Below, piece by piece: positions 54,790-64,000 of a DNA stretch of 64,000 nt. The stretch is from Meridianimarinicoccus sp. MJW13 (GTDB taxonomy: Bacteria; Pseudomonadota; Alphaproteobacteria; Rhodobacterales; Rhodobacteraceae). The notes below the pieces were generated by a model. The model made no database searches. It had not been told where the DNA came from and saw only the letters and a list, made by a program, of their open reading frames with translations. The position numbers were made by a program, and so were the translations under genes. The stretch covers positions 124,001 through 188,000 of the forward strand of contig NZ_JACNMU010000004.1 of NCBI RefSeq assembly GCF_014901205.1. The letters are read 5' to 3'. Within the stretch, counting starts at the first letter, position 1. Each line of letters starts with the position of its first letter.

Positions 54790-56472
54790 ATGACTGCACA
54801 GACCGGCAAGACGGTTCTGGAAGTGCGCGGCCTCAGCGTCGCCTTCCCCGGCCGAAAGGGCGAAACCACGGCCATCTCGAACGTCAGCTTCGACCTGAAT
54901 CTGGGCCAGACCACCTGTTTCGTGGGTGAATCCGGATCGGGCAAATCGGTGACGGCACGGGCGGTTTTAAACATCGTCGAACCCGCCGTCATCAAAGCGG
55001 GCGCGATCAACCTTGTGGATGTCGAGGCCGGCCAGCGGATCGAACTGTCGGGCCTGAACCCGGACGGGGCCGAGATCCGCGCCGTGCGCGGTGCCCGGAT
55101 CGCCATGATCTTCCAGGAGCCGATGTCCTCGCTCAGCCCGGTGCACACCATCGGCGAGCAGATCATCGAGGGGATCATGCTGCATCAGGACGTGGACACC
55201 GCCACCGCCCGAGATCGCGCGATCAAGGCGCTGCGGGCCGTGCAGATCAAGAACCCCGAAGACGCCATCGACCGCTATCCGTTCGAGTATTCCGGCGGCA
55301 TGCGGCAGCGGGCGATGATCGCCATGGCGCTTGGCTGTGAACCGGACATCCTGATCGCCGACGAGCCGACCACGGCACTGGACGTGACGACCCAGGCCGA
55401 GATCCTGAAGCTGCTGAAAGGCTTGCAGGAAAGCCACGGCATGGCGGTGATGTTCATCACACACGATATGGGTGTGGTGGCCGAGATTGCCGATCAGGTC
55501 GTGGTCATGCTGCACGGCTCGGTGGTGGAAACCGGCGCGGTGGATCAGGTGTTTCATGCCCCCGTGCACGCCTACACCAAGAAGCTGCTGAAGGCCTCGA
55601 TGGGATTGGACGAAGCCGCGCACGGTCGCGGCGCGGCCTCCTCTGACGAGATCCTGATCGAAACCCACAATCTGTCGCTGGCATTTCCGTCGAAGAAAAA
55701 ACTGCTCAGGAAGCCCGGCAGCGGCGTGCAGGCCCTGGACGAGGTGTCGGTCGAACTGCGGCGCGGGGAAATCCTTGGCATCGTCGGCGAATCCGGGTCG
55801 GGCAAGACAACGCTGGCGCGGGTGCTGATGGGCCGCTTCCAGCCGCAGTTCGGCGAGGCGATCTATCATACGCGCGACGGCGTGGCCAAGGATCTGAACG
55901 ATCCCGCCACGTTCCGCGACGGGCAGGTCTACCGCGAGATGCGGATGATCTTCCAGGATCCCTATGGCTCGCTCAACCCGCGCATGACCGTGCAACAGAT
56001 CATCGGCGAGCCGCTGCTGGTCAACGGTCTGCTGAAGGGCGCCGCCCTGCGTGACCGGGTGGGCGAACTGCTGGAGCGCGTCGGCCTTCCCGCCAGCGCG
56101 ATGGAGCGCTATCCGCACGCCTTTTCCGGCGGTCAGCGGCAGCGGATCGGCATTGCCCGGGCTATCGCGCTGGACCCGCGCGTCATCATCGCCGACGAGG
56201 CGACAAGCGCGCTGGACGGATCGATCCGGGCGCAGATCCTTGATCTGCTGCTGGATCTGCGCAGCGAACTGGATCTGTCGATCCTGTTCATCGCCCATGA
56301 CATCGGCGTCGTGCGCTATTTCTGTGACCGGGTTGCCGTGATGCACAAGGGCCGGGTGGTCGAAACCGGCACCGCCGTCCAGATCTGCGACGCCCCGCAA
56401 GACCCCTATACACAGCGCCTGATTTCCGCCGTGCCGATCCCTGATCCGCGCAAACGGCATCTGGTGGCCTGA
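54790..56472 (+). CDS. ABC transporter fused dual ATPase, DppD-DppF type
   Basis: A 560-residue protein with two ABC ATPase domains. Domain 1 (about 1-285) has Walker [10 protein letters not shown], signature YSGGMRQR and Walker [13 protein letters not shown]. Domain 2 (about 295-555) has [17 protein letters not shown] and [12 protein letters not shown]. It energises the permeases just upstream. Start ATG at 54790 with GAGG 9 bases upstream. Its stop overlaps the DUF2264 start (TGATG). Confidence 0.93.
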   Translation: MTAQTGKTVLEVRGLSVAFPGRKGETTAISNVSFDLNLGQTTCFVGESGSGKSVTARAVLNIVEPAVIKAGAINLVDVEAGQRIELSGLNPDGAEIRAVRGARIAMIFQEPMSSLSPVHTIGEQIIEGIMLHQDVDTATARDRAIKALRAVQIKNPEDAIDRYPFEYSGGMRQRAMIAMALGCEPDILIADEPTTALDVTTQAEILKLLKGLQESHGMAVMFITHDMGVVAEIADQVVVMLHGSVVETGAVDQVFHAPVHAYTKKLLKASMGLDEAAHGRGAASSDEILIETHNLSLAFPSKKKLLRKPGSGVQALDEVSVELRRGEILGIVGESGSGKTTLARVLMGRFQPQFGEAIYHTRDGVAKDLNDPATFRDGQVYREMRMIFQDPYGSLNPRMTVQQIIGEPLLVNGLLKGAALRDRVGELLERVGLPASAMERYPHAFSGGQRQRIGIARAIALDPRVIIADEATSALDGSIRAQILDLLLDLRSELDLSILFIAHDIGVVRYFCDRVAVMHKGRVVETGTAVQICDAPQDPYTQRLISAVPIPDPRKRHLVA

Positions 56473-58370
56473 TGAAAGGCCTCAATCCCATGTCCAACGT
56501 GCTTCTGACCGAAACCCCGATCACCGGGAATCCCTTTGCGACCCGCGCCGATGCGCAGCGGGCGGTGGTGGATCTGATCGCACCATTGAAGGTCGGGTTT
56601 TCGCCCGGTCGTGCGCGGGTGAAACTGGGCGATACCTCGGCCCATTTCCACGATGCCGCCGCCCATCTGGAGGGGCTGGTGCGCCCGTTCTGGGGGTTGG
56701 CGCCGCTGCTGGCCGGGGGCGGAACCTTTGACGGCATCGAGATGTTCGTCGAAGGCCTGCAATACGGCGCGGACCCCGAGCATCCGGAATACTGGGGGCC
56801 GGTGACCGACTTCGATCAACGCATGGTGGAAAGTGCTGCCATCGGCTATGCGCTGGCGCTGGCGCCCGAGGTATTCTGGGATGGCATGACGCAGCGTGGG
56901 CGCGATTGCCTCGGCGACTGGCTGTTGAATTCTCTGCAACACAGGCCAGCGGCCAACAACTGGCACTTCTTTCACGTGCTGGTCTCGTTGGGCCTGACCC
57001 GCGTCGGGGTCGCGCATGACCTGTCGATCATCGAGGCCGATCTCGATCGGCTGGAAAGCTGGGACATGGGCAACGGCTGGTACCGTGACGGCGGCAAACG
57101 GCAGGCGGATCACTACATTCCCTTTGCCATGCATTTCTACGGCCTGATCTACGCGCAATACGGCCCCGAAGCCGACGCCGCGCGCCGTGACCGATTCCGC
57201 GACCGCGCCCGCACTTTCGCGCCGCAGGTTGCCCATTGGTTCGCCGCCGATGGCGCGGCGCTGCCCTATGGCCGATCGCTGACCTACCGCTTCGCCCATG
57301 CCGGATTCTGGGGCACGCTGGCGATGGCCGGGGAAGAGGCTCTGCCCTGGGGCGAGATCCGCGGGTACTGGGCGCGCAATCTGCGCTGGTGGTCGGACAA
57401 GCCGTTCACCGACACGCGCGGGGTGATGACCATCGGGTACGGCTATCCGCAGTTGCACATGGCCGAACGCTACAATTCGCCCGGCTCGCCCTATTGGGCG
57501 ATGAAGGCCTTCGCGCCGCTGGCACTGCCGGAAACCCATCCGTTCTGGGCCGCCGAAGAAGCCGCCCCCTTAGCGCGTGATCAGGTTGTCACCCTGCCGG
57601 AACCGGGGATGGTCAAATTCGAACATCTGGGCGATGTGACGGTTCTGTGCGGCGGCCAGCACCCGCCGGCCCTTGGCCGCTCGGCCGAGAAGTACAACAA
57701 GTTCGCCTATTCCACCCGCTATGGCTTCAGCGTGGACTTCGAAGCGCGCGGCTTTGCCAATGCGCCTTCCGACAACATGCTGACATTTTCCGAAACCGGC
57801 GAATATTCAGCGCCGCGCAGCGGGGAAACCATGGCGCGGATCGGGAACGGCTGGCTTTACTCGGCATGGTCGCCCATGCCCGAGGTGGAGGTCGAAACCT
57901 GGCTGCTGGCCCATGCGCCCTGGCATCTGCGCCTGCACAGCATTCGCACCAAGCGCGGGGTACAGACGGTCGAGGGCGGTTTTGCGATACGCAAAAGCGA
58001 TGCAATCCCCGGACCGGACCTGCAACCGGACGTTCGCGCCGAAGGCCCCGGTGCCTATGCCCGAATGACCAATGCCACAGATACGACCACCATCGTCGAT
58101 GTGGCGGCACCGATCGACACCCCCGTTGCACGGGCGGGTCGGGTCATTGCGCCGGACGCCAATACCAACCTGATCGCCCCGCGCACCTGGGTGCCGCAAC
58201 TGACCTGCGATCTGGCCCCCGGCACCTGGTCGCTCGGGGCCTGGGTCTATGCCGGCCGCACGGTGGGTGCGGTGCCAGCCTTGCCCGATGCCGACAGCCT
58301 TCCCACAAGCGCCGATCTGGACCAGATGCGCACGGGCGGAGAGATCATCCGGGTCTGGGACCTGCCATGA
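56472..58370 (+). CDS. DUF2264 domain protein
   Basis: A 632-residue protein without a signal peptide, so probably cytoplasmic. The N-terminal two-thirds is helical with aromatic-rich repeats (ANNWHFFHVLVSLGL, DGGKRQADHYIPFAMH) as in DUF2264, a family with an alpha/alpha-toroid related to polysaccharide lyases and unsaturated glycoside hydrolases; the last third is beta-rich. It is translationally coupled to the ABC importer, so it may act on the imported oligosaccharide. Catalytic residues are not established for this family. Confidence 0.82.
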   Translation: MKGLNPMSNVLLTETPITGNPFATRADAQRAVVDLIAPLKVGFSPGRARVKLGDTSAHFHDAAAHLEGLVRPFWGLAPLLAGGGTFDGIEMFVEGLQYGADPEHPEYWGPVTDFDQRMVESAAIGYALALAPEVFWDGMTQRGRDCLGDWLLNSLQHRPAANNWHFFHVLVSLGLTRVGVAHDLSIIEADLDRLESWDMGNGWYRDGGKRQADHYIPFAMHFYGLIYAQYGPEADAARRDRFRDRARTFAPQVAHWFAADGAALPYGRSLTYRFAHAGFWGTLAMAGEEALPWGEIRGYWARNLRWWSDKPFTDTRGVMTIGYGYPQLHMAERYNSPGSPYWAMKAFAPLALPETHPFWAAEEAAPLARDQVVTLPEPGMVKFEHLGDVTVLCGGQHPPALGRSAEKYNKFAYSTRYGFSVDFEARGFANAPSDNMLTFSETGEYSAPRSGETMARIGNGWLYSAWSPMPEVEVETWLLAHAPWHLRLHSIRTKRGVQTVEGGFAIRKSDAIPGPDLQPDVRAEGPGAYARMTNATDTTTIVDVAAPIDTPVARAGRVIAPDANTNLIAPRTWVPQLTCDLAPGTWSLGAWVYAGRTVGAVPALPDADSLPTSADLDQMRTGGEIIRVWDLP

Positions 58371-58580
58371 ACCCTGCCCGGTGTTCCTGACATCGGCCGG
58401 GGCAGGGCGTACCACATGCGCCCCAGCGCAGGCCGGAATGCACGGTGGGCCGCGCGGCCCCCACATACGGCCATACAACTTGAAATTGATCCGTTTTCCA
58501 GAGACCTTGAGGACATTGCAAACCCACGCGAGGCTCGGGCGCATTCTGCCCATCGGTCTGGCATAGCGGAGAGAGATGTC

Positions 58581-60227
58581 ATGTCGTCTGCCCGGACCAT
58601 TCCAGACTTTGCACGTAAGACGCGCCTGCGCCTTGGCACCCTGTCCGCCTGTCTGTGCGCCGCGCTGTTTCTGTCGCTTCCCGGCACCGCTCAGGCCGAT
58701 GCAGACCTGCCCCGGATCGCCCTGCCAGACCCGATGCCCGCCCCGCCGTTGACCATGCTTCTGCCCGTGCCTGAAACGCGGATCGACGCGGCGATTTCCG
58801 CGCTGGATGAGCTTGGCCAGTCGATCCTTGATCGCTCTGGCGTGCCCGGTCTGGCCGTCGCGGTGGTCCACGGTGGGCAAACCGTCTATGCGCGCGGTTT
58901 CGGCCTGCGGGCGGTGGGCGATCCGGCGCTGGTTGATGCGGACACCGTGTTCCTGCTGGCGTCAGTGTCGAAACCTGTCGGTGCCACGGTGGTGGCCACC
59001 CAAGTTGCGGCGGGCCGGGTGTCATGGGACGATCCGGTGCGCAGCTATCTGCCGTGGTTCGATCTGGGCGATCCGTGGATCAGCGAACATGTCACCATCG
59101 GCGATCTCTATGCGCACCGTTCCGGTCTGCCGGATCATGCGGGCGACGATCTGGAGGATCTGGGCTTTGACCGCCGCGCGGTGCTGGACCGCCTTGCCCT
59201 TCTGCCCAAGGGGCGTTTCCGCCTGGACTATGCCTATACCAATTTCGGCCTCACCGCCGCTGCCGAGGCCGTGGCCAGCGCGGCGGGAACGGATTGGGCC
59301 AGCCTGTCCGAACAGACGATCTATCAGCCGCTGGGCATGACCGCGACCAGTTCGCGCCACGTCGATTTCATGGCGCGCGACAATCGCGCGTCCAGCCATG
59401 TTCCGAACGGCGACACTTATGTGATCGCGGACCGCCGCCAGCCTGACGCGCAAAGCCCGGCGGGCGGGGTCAGTTCCAGCGTGCACGACATGGCCCGTTG
59501 GATGGCGATGGTGCTGGGCAATGGCACATTGGACGGCACCCCGGTGATCGCGCCCGAGGCCTTGCGCCCGGCGTTGTCACCGCAAATGATCCCAGGCCTG
59601 CCGATGCAGGTTTCGGCCCGCAGCGGCGCCTATGGCTACGGGTTCAACGTCGGTGTCCGGCCGTCGGGCCGGGTCGAGCTGAGCCATTCCGGCGCTTTCG
59701 CCCTGGGAGCGTCGACCAGCATCTCGATGCTGCCCGATCTGGGGCTGGGCATTGTCGTTCTGACCAACGCCCCGCCGACGGGAGCGCCCGAGGCCCTTGC
59801 GGCGGCCTTTCTGGACCGGGTGGAGCTTGGCCTTGAAACCCGCGACTGGCTGGCAGGCTACAGCCGCCTGATGGCGCCGCTGTCCGCACCGGTGGGGCAG
59901 CTTGTTGGGGCGACCCCCCCGACCGACCCGGCCCCCGCCCAGCCTGACCCGGCCTATCTGGGCACCTACCACAGCGCCTATTTCGGACCTGCCGAAGTGT
60001 CGGCCGGGCCAGACGGGCTGGAACTGGCGCTTGGCCCGGACAAGCAGACGCTGGCCTTGCAGCACTGGGATGGTGACAGCTTCGTGGTCACCCCCGATAC
60101 CGAGAACCAGCCGACGGGATCAATCTCGCAGGTGACGTTCCAGATCGATGCAACGGGCGCGGCTGCAAACATGTGGGTCGAGCATCTGGACGGCGACGGG
60201 CTGGGCGCGTTTCTGCGGCAAGACTAG
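58581..60227 (+). CDS. Exported beta-lactamase-fold serine hydrolase
   Basis: A 548-residue protein with a signal peptide (cut near GTAQADAD) and a class C beta-lactamase/esterase domain. The nucleophile motif is SVSK (Ser128, Lys131), the Tyr motif is YTN in AYTNFGL, and HSG in LSHSGAF takes the place of KTG. A C-terminal beta domain of about 100 residues follows a Pro-rich linker. Likely a periplasmic esterase or peptidase rather than an antibiotic resistance enzyme. The ATG at 58581 is preferred; the frame opening at 58416 covers non-coding sequence. It lies 210 bases after the DUF2264 gene and may have its own promoter. Confidence 0.85.
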   Translation: MSSARTIPDFARKTRLRLGTLSACLCAALFLSLPGTAQADADLPRIALPDPMPAPPLTMLLPVPETRIDAAISALDELGQSILDRSGVPGLAVAVVHGGQTVYARGFGLRAVGDPALVDADTVFLLASVSKPVGATVVATQVAAGRVSWDDPVRSYLPWFDLGDPWISEHVTIGDLYAHRSGLPDHAGDDLEDLGFDRRAVLDRLALLPKGRFRLDYAYTNFGLTAAAEAVASAAGTDWASLSEQTIYQPLGMTATSSRHVDFMARDNRASSHVPNGDTYVIADRRQPDAQSPAGGVSSSVHDMARWMAMVLGNGTLDGTPVIAPEALRPALSPQMIPGLPMQVSARSGAYGYGFNVGVRPSGRVELSHSGAFALGASTSISMLPDLGLGIVVLTNAPPTGAPEALAAAFLDRVELGLETRDWLAGYSRLMAPLSAPVGQLVGATPPTDPAPAQPDPAYLGTYHSAYFGPAEVSAGPDGLELALGPDKQTLALQHWDGDSFVVTPDTENQPTGSISQVTFQIDATGAAANMWVEHLDGDGLGAFLRQD

Positions 60228-60252
60228 GGTCGCAGGCCGCCCGCCGGAGATC

Positions 60253-61401
60253 TCAGCCCCGTGCCGCCTGGGCCAGAATGTCGGTGATGTCCTGCGCCGA
60301 AAGCGGCACCGGGTTGCCCTTGGTGGAGGAGGCGGTCAGCGCCTGTTCGGCAACCGCATAGAAATCCGCCTCGGGCACGTGAAGCTGCGCCAGGGTCGGC
60401 ACCCGTTGCGCAGTCACGAAGGCTTGCAACGCCACGATGCCTTGACCGGGGTTCGCGCCAAGCGCCTCTGCAAGCCAGCGTTCAACCGCCTCGAACCGCT
60501 GCATCGACATGTCCAGCTGCCGCGCTTTTTGCGCGTTCACGGTCAGGGCTGCGGCCAGCAAGCGCCCGCAGATGGCACCATGCGCCCCGCCCCGGCCACC
60601 GATGACCGAGGCCAGACCATGCACCACGCCCAGCCCCGAGTTGGCCAGCGCAAGACCGCTGAGATGACTGGCCCGCGCCATGGTGTCCCGCGCGGCGGGA
60701 TCTTCCGCCTTGGCCAGTCGGCACAGGGCCCGCATCGCGTCGGGAATGGTGGCGCTGCACAGGGCATCGGTCACCGGATTGGCGCGGATGCACAGGTAGC
60801 TTTCGATCAACTGGGTAATCGCATCCAGTCCGGTGGCCATGGTCAGCGCCGAGGGCGCACCATCGGTCAGGGCCGGGTCGACGATGGCCAGATCCGGTAA
60901 CAGGCGCGGATCGCGCAGGCTGATCTTCATCTGCCGGTCCGGCACGCCGATGACCGCGTTGCGCGTGGCCTCCGCCCCGGTGCCGGCGGTGGTGGGCAGC
61001 GCGACGAAGGGCAATGGATCGGACAGGTGGCGCGGCCTGGCATTGCCAAGTTCCAGGAAGTCGGCCGGATCCCCGTCACTGGGACACAGGCCCGATATGG
61101 CCTTGCCCAGGTCGATGACCGCGCCGCCGCCAACGGCCAGGATGCAATCGGCCCCGAAGTTGCGCGCCGTCTCGACCCCCTGCCGAACTTCGGGCAGGCT
61201 CGGCTCACCCTGTGACAGCAAGCTTTCGACCGCGATCCCGGCGGTGGCGAGGGCGGTTTCCAACTCGCTCACCCAGGCCACGGATCGACCGCGCACCACA
61301 AGCACGCGGGCCCCCAGCGCGCCCACTTCGGCAACCGTCTGGTCCCGGCATCCGCGGCCAAAGATTGTGCGGTCCGGGGCGGTCAGCGCGAAATCCGCCA
61401 T
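60253..61401 (-). CDS. Iron-containing alcohol dehydrogenase
   Basis: A 382-residue group III (iron-type) alcohol dehydrogenase. It has the nucleotide motif GGGAVIDLGKA and PTTAGTGAEAT, with metal ligands in the region GLDAITQLIE (Asp-x3 to the His sites) and His in GVVHGLASV and GAHGAIC. It lies 3 bases after glpK, so it probably oxidises a small polyol or aldehyde in glycerol metabolism. Maleylacetate reductase-like proteins share these motifs, so the substrate is open. Confidence 0.88.
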   Translation of the reverse strand: MADFALTAPDRTIFGRGCRDQTVAEVGALGARVLVVRGRSVAWVSELETALATAGIAVESLLSQGEPSLPEVRQGVETARNFGADCILAVGGGAVIDLGKAISGLCPSDGDPADFLELGNARPRHLSDPLPFVALPTTAGTGAEATRNAVIGVPDRQMKISLRDPRLLPDLAIVDPALTDGAPSALTMATGLDAITQLIESYLCIRANPVTDALCSATIPDAMRALCRLAKAEDPAARDTMARASHLSGLALANSGLGVVHGLASVIGGRGGAHGAICGRLLAAALTVNAQKARQLDMSMQRFEAVERWLAEALGANPGQGIVALQAFVTAQRVPTLAQLHVPEADFYAVAEQALTASSTKGNPVPLSAQDITDILAQAARG

Positions 61402-61404
61402 GTT

Positions 61405-62889
<1,485 letters not shown>

Positions 62890-62953
62890 GACCGCCTCTC
62901 CTCAAAGCGAATTCGGGGCGCTCAGGCGGCGCCTCTGGATCTTGCATGCAGAT

Positions 62954-62979
62954 GGTCGGGGCCCCGAGGAGCCCCGACC
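62954..62979 (-). terminator. Stem-loop between the binding-protein gene and glpK
   Basis: A 9-bp perfect stem (GGTCGGGGC / GCCCCGACC, 8-base loop) lies just past the binding-protein stop codon. No U-tract; probably partial termination or mRNA protection. Confidence 0.55.
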
Positions 62980-62988
62980 GGGGGGAGG

Positions 62989-64000
62989 TTACTGCCAGGA
63001 ATTGATCAGCTCGTCATAGCTGACGGTCTGGGGCTCTTCGTCCTCGTTTTCCAGCTTGGCGTAAGGCGCGCCGGGCTGGGAGAACCAGTATTCCGCGTCA
63101 CGCTCTTCGTTCAGCTTCGGACCGATATCGCCCTGGATGCCGGCGCGTTCAAGCCGCTCCAGCACGCGTTCCTGGTCGGCGCACAGCGCATCCAGCGCTT
63201 CCTGCGGGGTCTTGGCCCCCGACATGGCGTCGCCGATGTTCTGCCACCACAGTTGTGCCAGCTTCGGATAGTCCGGGATGTTGGTGCCGGTCGGCGACCA
63301 GGCCACGCGGGCGGGCGAGCGGTAGAACTCGACCAGACCGCCCAGCTTGTCCGCACGTTCGGTGAAGCTGTCATGCTGCACGGTGGATTCGCGGATGAAA
63401 GTCAGACCGACGTGGGATTTCTTCACGTCCACGGTCTTCGAGGTCACGAACTGGGCATAAAGCCAGGCCGCCTGCGCCCGATCGACCGGGGTCGATTTCA
63501 TCAGCGTCCAGGAACCCACGTCCTGATAGCCGACCTTCTGGCCATCCTTCCAATAGACCCCATGCGGCGAAGGGGCCAGGCGCCACTTCGGCGTGCCGTC
63601 TTCGTTCATGACCGTCTCGGAGGCCACCAGCGGCGGCACGAAGGTGGTGTACATGAACATCTGCTGGGCAATCTGGCCCTGCGCGGGGATCGGACCCGCC
63701 TCGGAGAAGGTCATCCCCATGGATGCGGGCGGCGAGTACTTCTGCAACCATTCAATGGCTTTGGTCACCGCATAGACCGCCGCCGGCGCATTGGTTGCCC
63801 CGCCGCGCGCCACGCAGGACCCGGTGGGCTGCGAGTTCTCGTTCACGCGAACACCCCATTCGTCCACGGGCAGGCCGTTCGGCTCGCCCACGTCGCCCAT
63901 ACCGGCCATCGACATCCACGCGTCGGTATAGCGCCAGCCCAGCGAGGGATCTTTCTTGCCATAGTCCATGTTGCCATAGACGTCGCCTTCGATACCCATG
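62989..64000 (-). CDS. Glycerol-type ABC transporter binding protein, 5' end missing
   Basis: C-terminal 336 or more residues of a family 1 carbohydrate-type binding protein; the gene runs off the right edge, so the signal peptide is not seen. Context (glpK directly downstream) and sequence features such as DVGSWTLMKSTPVDRAQAAW suggest the glycerol-binding protein GlpV. Any first Met in the window is internal. Confidence 0.75.
   Translation of the reverse strand, partial: MGIEGDVYGNMDYGKKDPSLGWRYTDAWMSMAGMGDVGEPNGLPVDEWGVRVNENSQPTGSCVARGGATNAPAAVYAVTKAIEWLQKYSPPASMGMTFSEAGPIPAQGQIAQQMFMYTTFVPPLVASETVMNEDGTPKWRLAPSPHGVYWKDGQKVGYQDVGSWTLMKSTPVDRAQAAWLYAQFVTSKTVDVKKSHVGLTFIRESTVQHDSFTERADKLGGLVEFYRSPARVAWSPTGTNIPDYPKLAQLWWQNIGDAMSGAKTPQEALDALCADQERVLERLERAGIQGDIGPKLNEERDAEYWFSQPGAPYAKLENEDEEPQTVSYDELINSWQ

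Noticed and set aside
58416-58580. Upstream start for the serine hydrolase
   Set aside because: Translation of this part has no signal-peptide character; the ATG at 58581 gives a proper export signal.

Overview
The window reads as a chromosome or chromid segment from a denitrifying alphaproteobacterium of the Rhodobacterales (Paracoccus/Roseobacter relatives). Reasons: the denitrification genes have the nirI/nirS, norCBQDEF and nosCRZDFYLX content and order known from Paracoccus-type bacteria; the 5-aminolevulinate synthase is the alphaproteobacterial type; coding is dense and high in GC; and solute-binding-protein transporters (TRAP, TTT, ABC) are abundant. The genus cannot be fixed from the sequence alone. 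I saw no tRNA, rRNA, CRISPR array, insertion sequence or phage gene.

Region 1 (1-22.5 kb) is a compact denitrification island that turns nitrite into N2. nirS (cytochrome cd1 nitrite reductase) diverges from nirI-nnrS. norCBQDEF follows, then an NnrR-type Crp/Fnr regulator divergent from hemA, then nosC-nosR-nosZ-nosD-nosF-nosY-nosL-nosX and a small class I cytochrome c that may deliver electrons to the reductases. FNR/NNR-like boxes lie before nirS/nirI, norC, hemA and nosC, which fits one regulon under the resident NnrR. Most nor and nos genes overlap at start and stop codons.

Region 2 (22.7-37.7 kb) is a complete hydroxyproline catabolic locus. It carries 4-hydroxyproline epimerase, D-hydroxyproline dehydrogenase, pyrroline-4-hydroxy-2-carboxylate deaminase and alpha-ketoglutarate semialdehyde dehydrogenase, giving 2-oxoglutarate from trans-4-hydroxy-L-proline. 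It also carries cis- and trans-3-hydroxyproline dehydratases and a pyrroline-2-carboxylate reductase, giving L-proline. A TRAP and a polar amino acid ABC importer are in the same operon. A GntR/FCD regulator and shared operator-like repeats before three transcription units suggest joint control.

Region 3 (37.9-47.5 kb) is a catabolic system I cannot assign to a known substrate. One operon has a tripartite tricarboxylate-type (TTT) importer, a TIM-barrel isomerase/epimerase and an enolase-superfamily enzyme. A second has a Gfo/Idh/MocA oxidoreductase, a DUF993 aldolase-like protein and another TIM-barrel isomerase. A TetR regulator lies between them. The same 14-bp palindrome (CTACYNNNTGGTAG) occurs in both promoters, once before the transporter and twice, 22 bp apart, before the oxidoreductase. 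This links the two operons and is the best candidate here for an undescribed system.

Region 4 (47.5-60.2 kb) is a second uncharacterised uptake and catabolism unit: a LacI regulator with a TTG start, a D-2-hydroxyacid dehydrogenase, a TIM-barrel protein, a family 5 (dipeptide/oligosaccharide-type) ABC importer and a DUF2264 protein. Several YGCAA/TTGCR inverted repeats lie before lacI and before the operon. An exported beta-lactamase-fold serine hydrolase follows. Region 5 (60.2-64 kb, minus strand) holds an iron-type alcohol dehydrogenase, glycerol kinase and the 3' part of a glycerol-type ABC binding protein that runs off the window.
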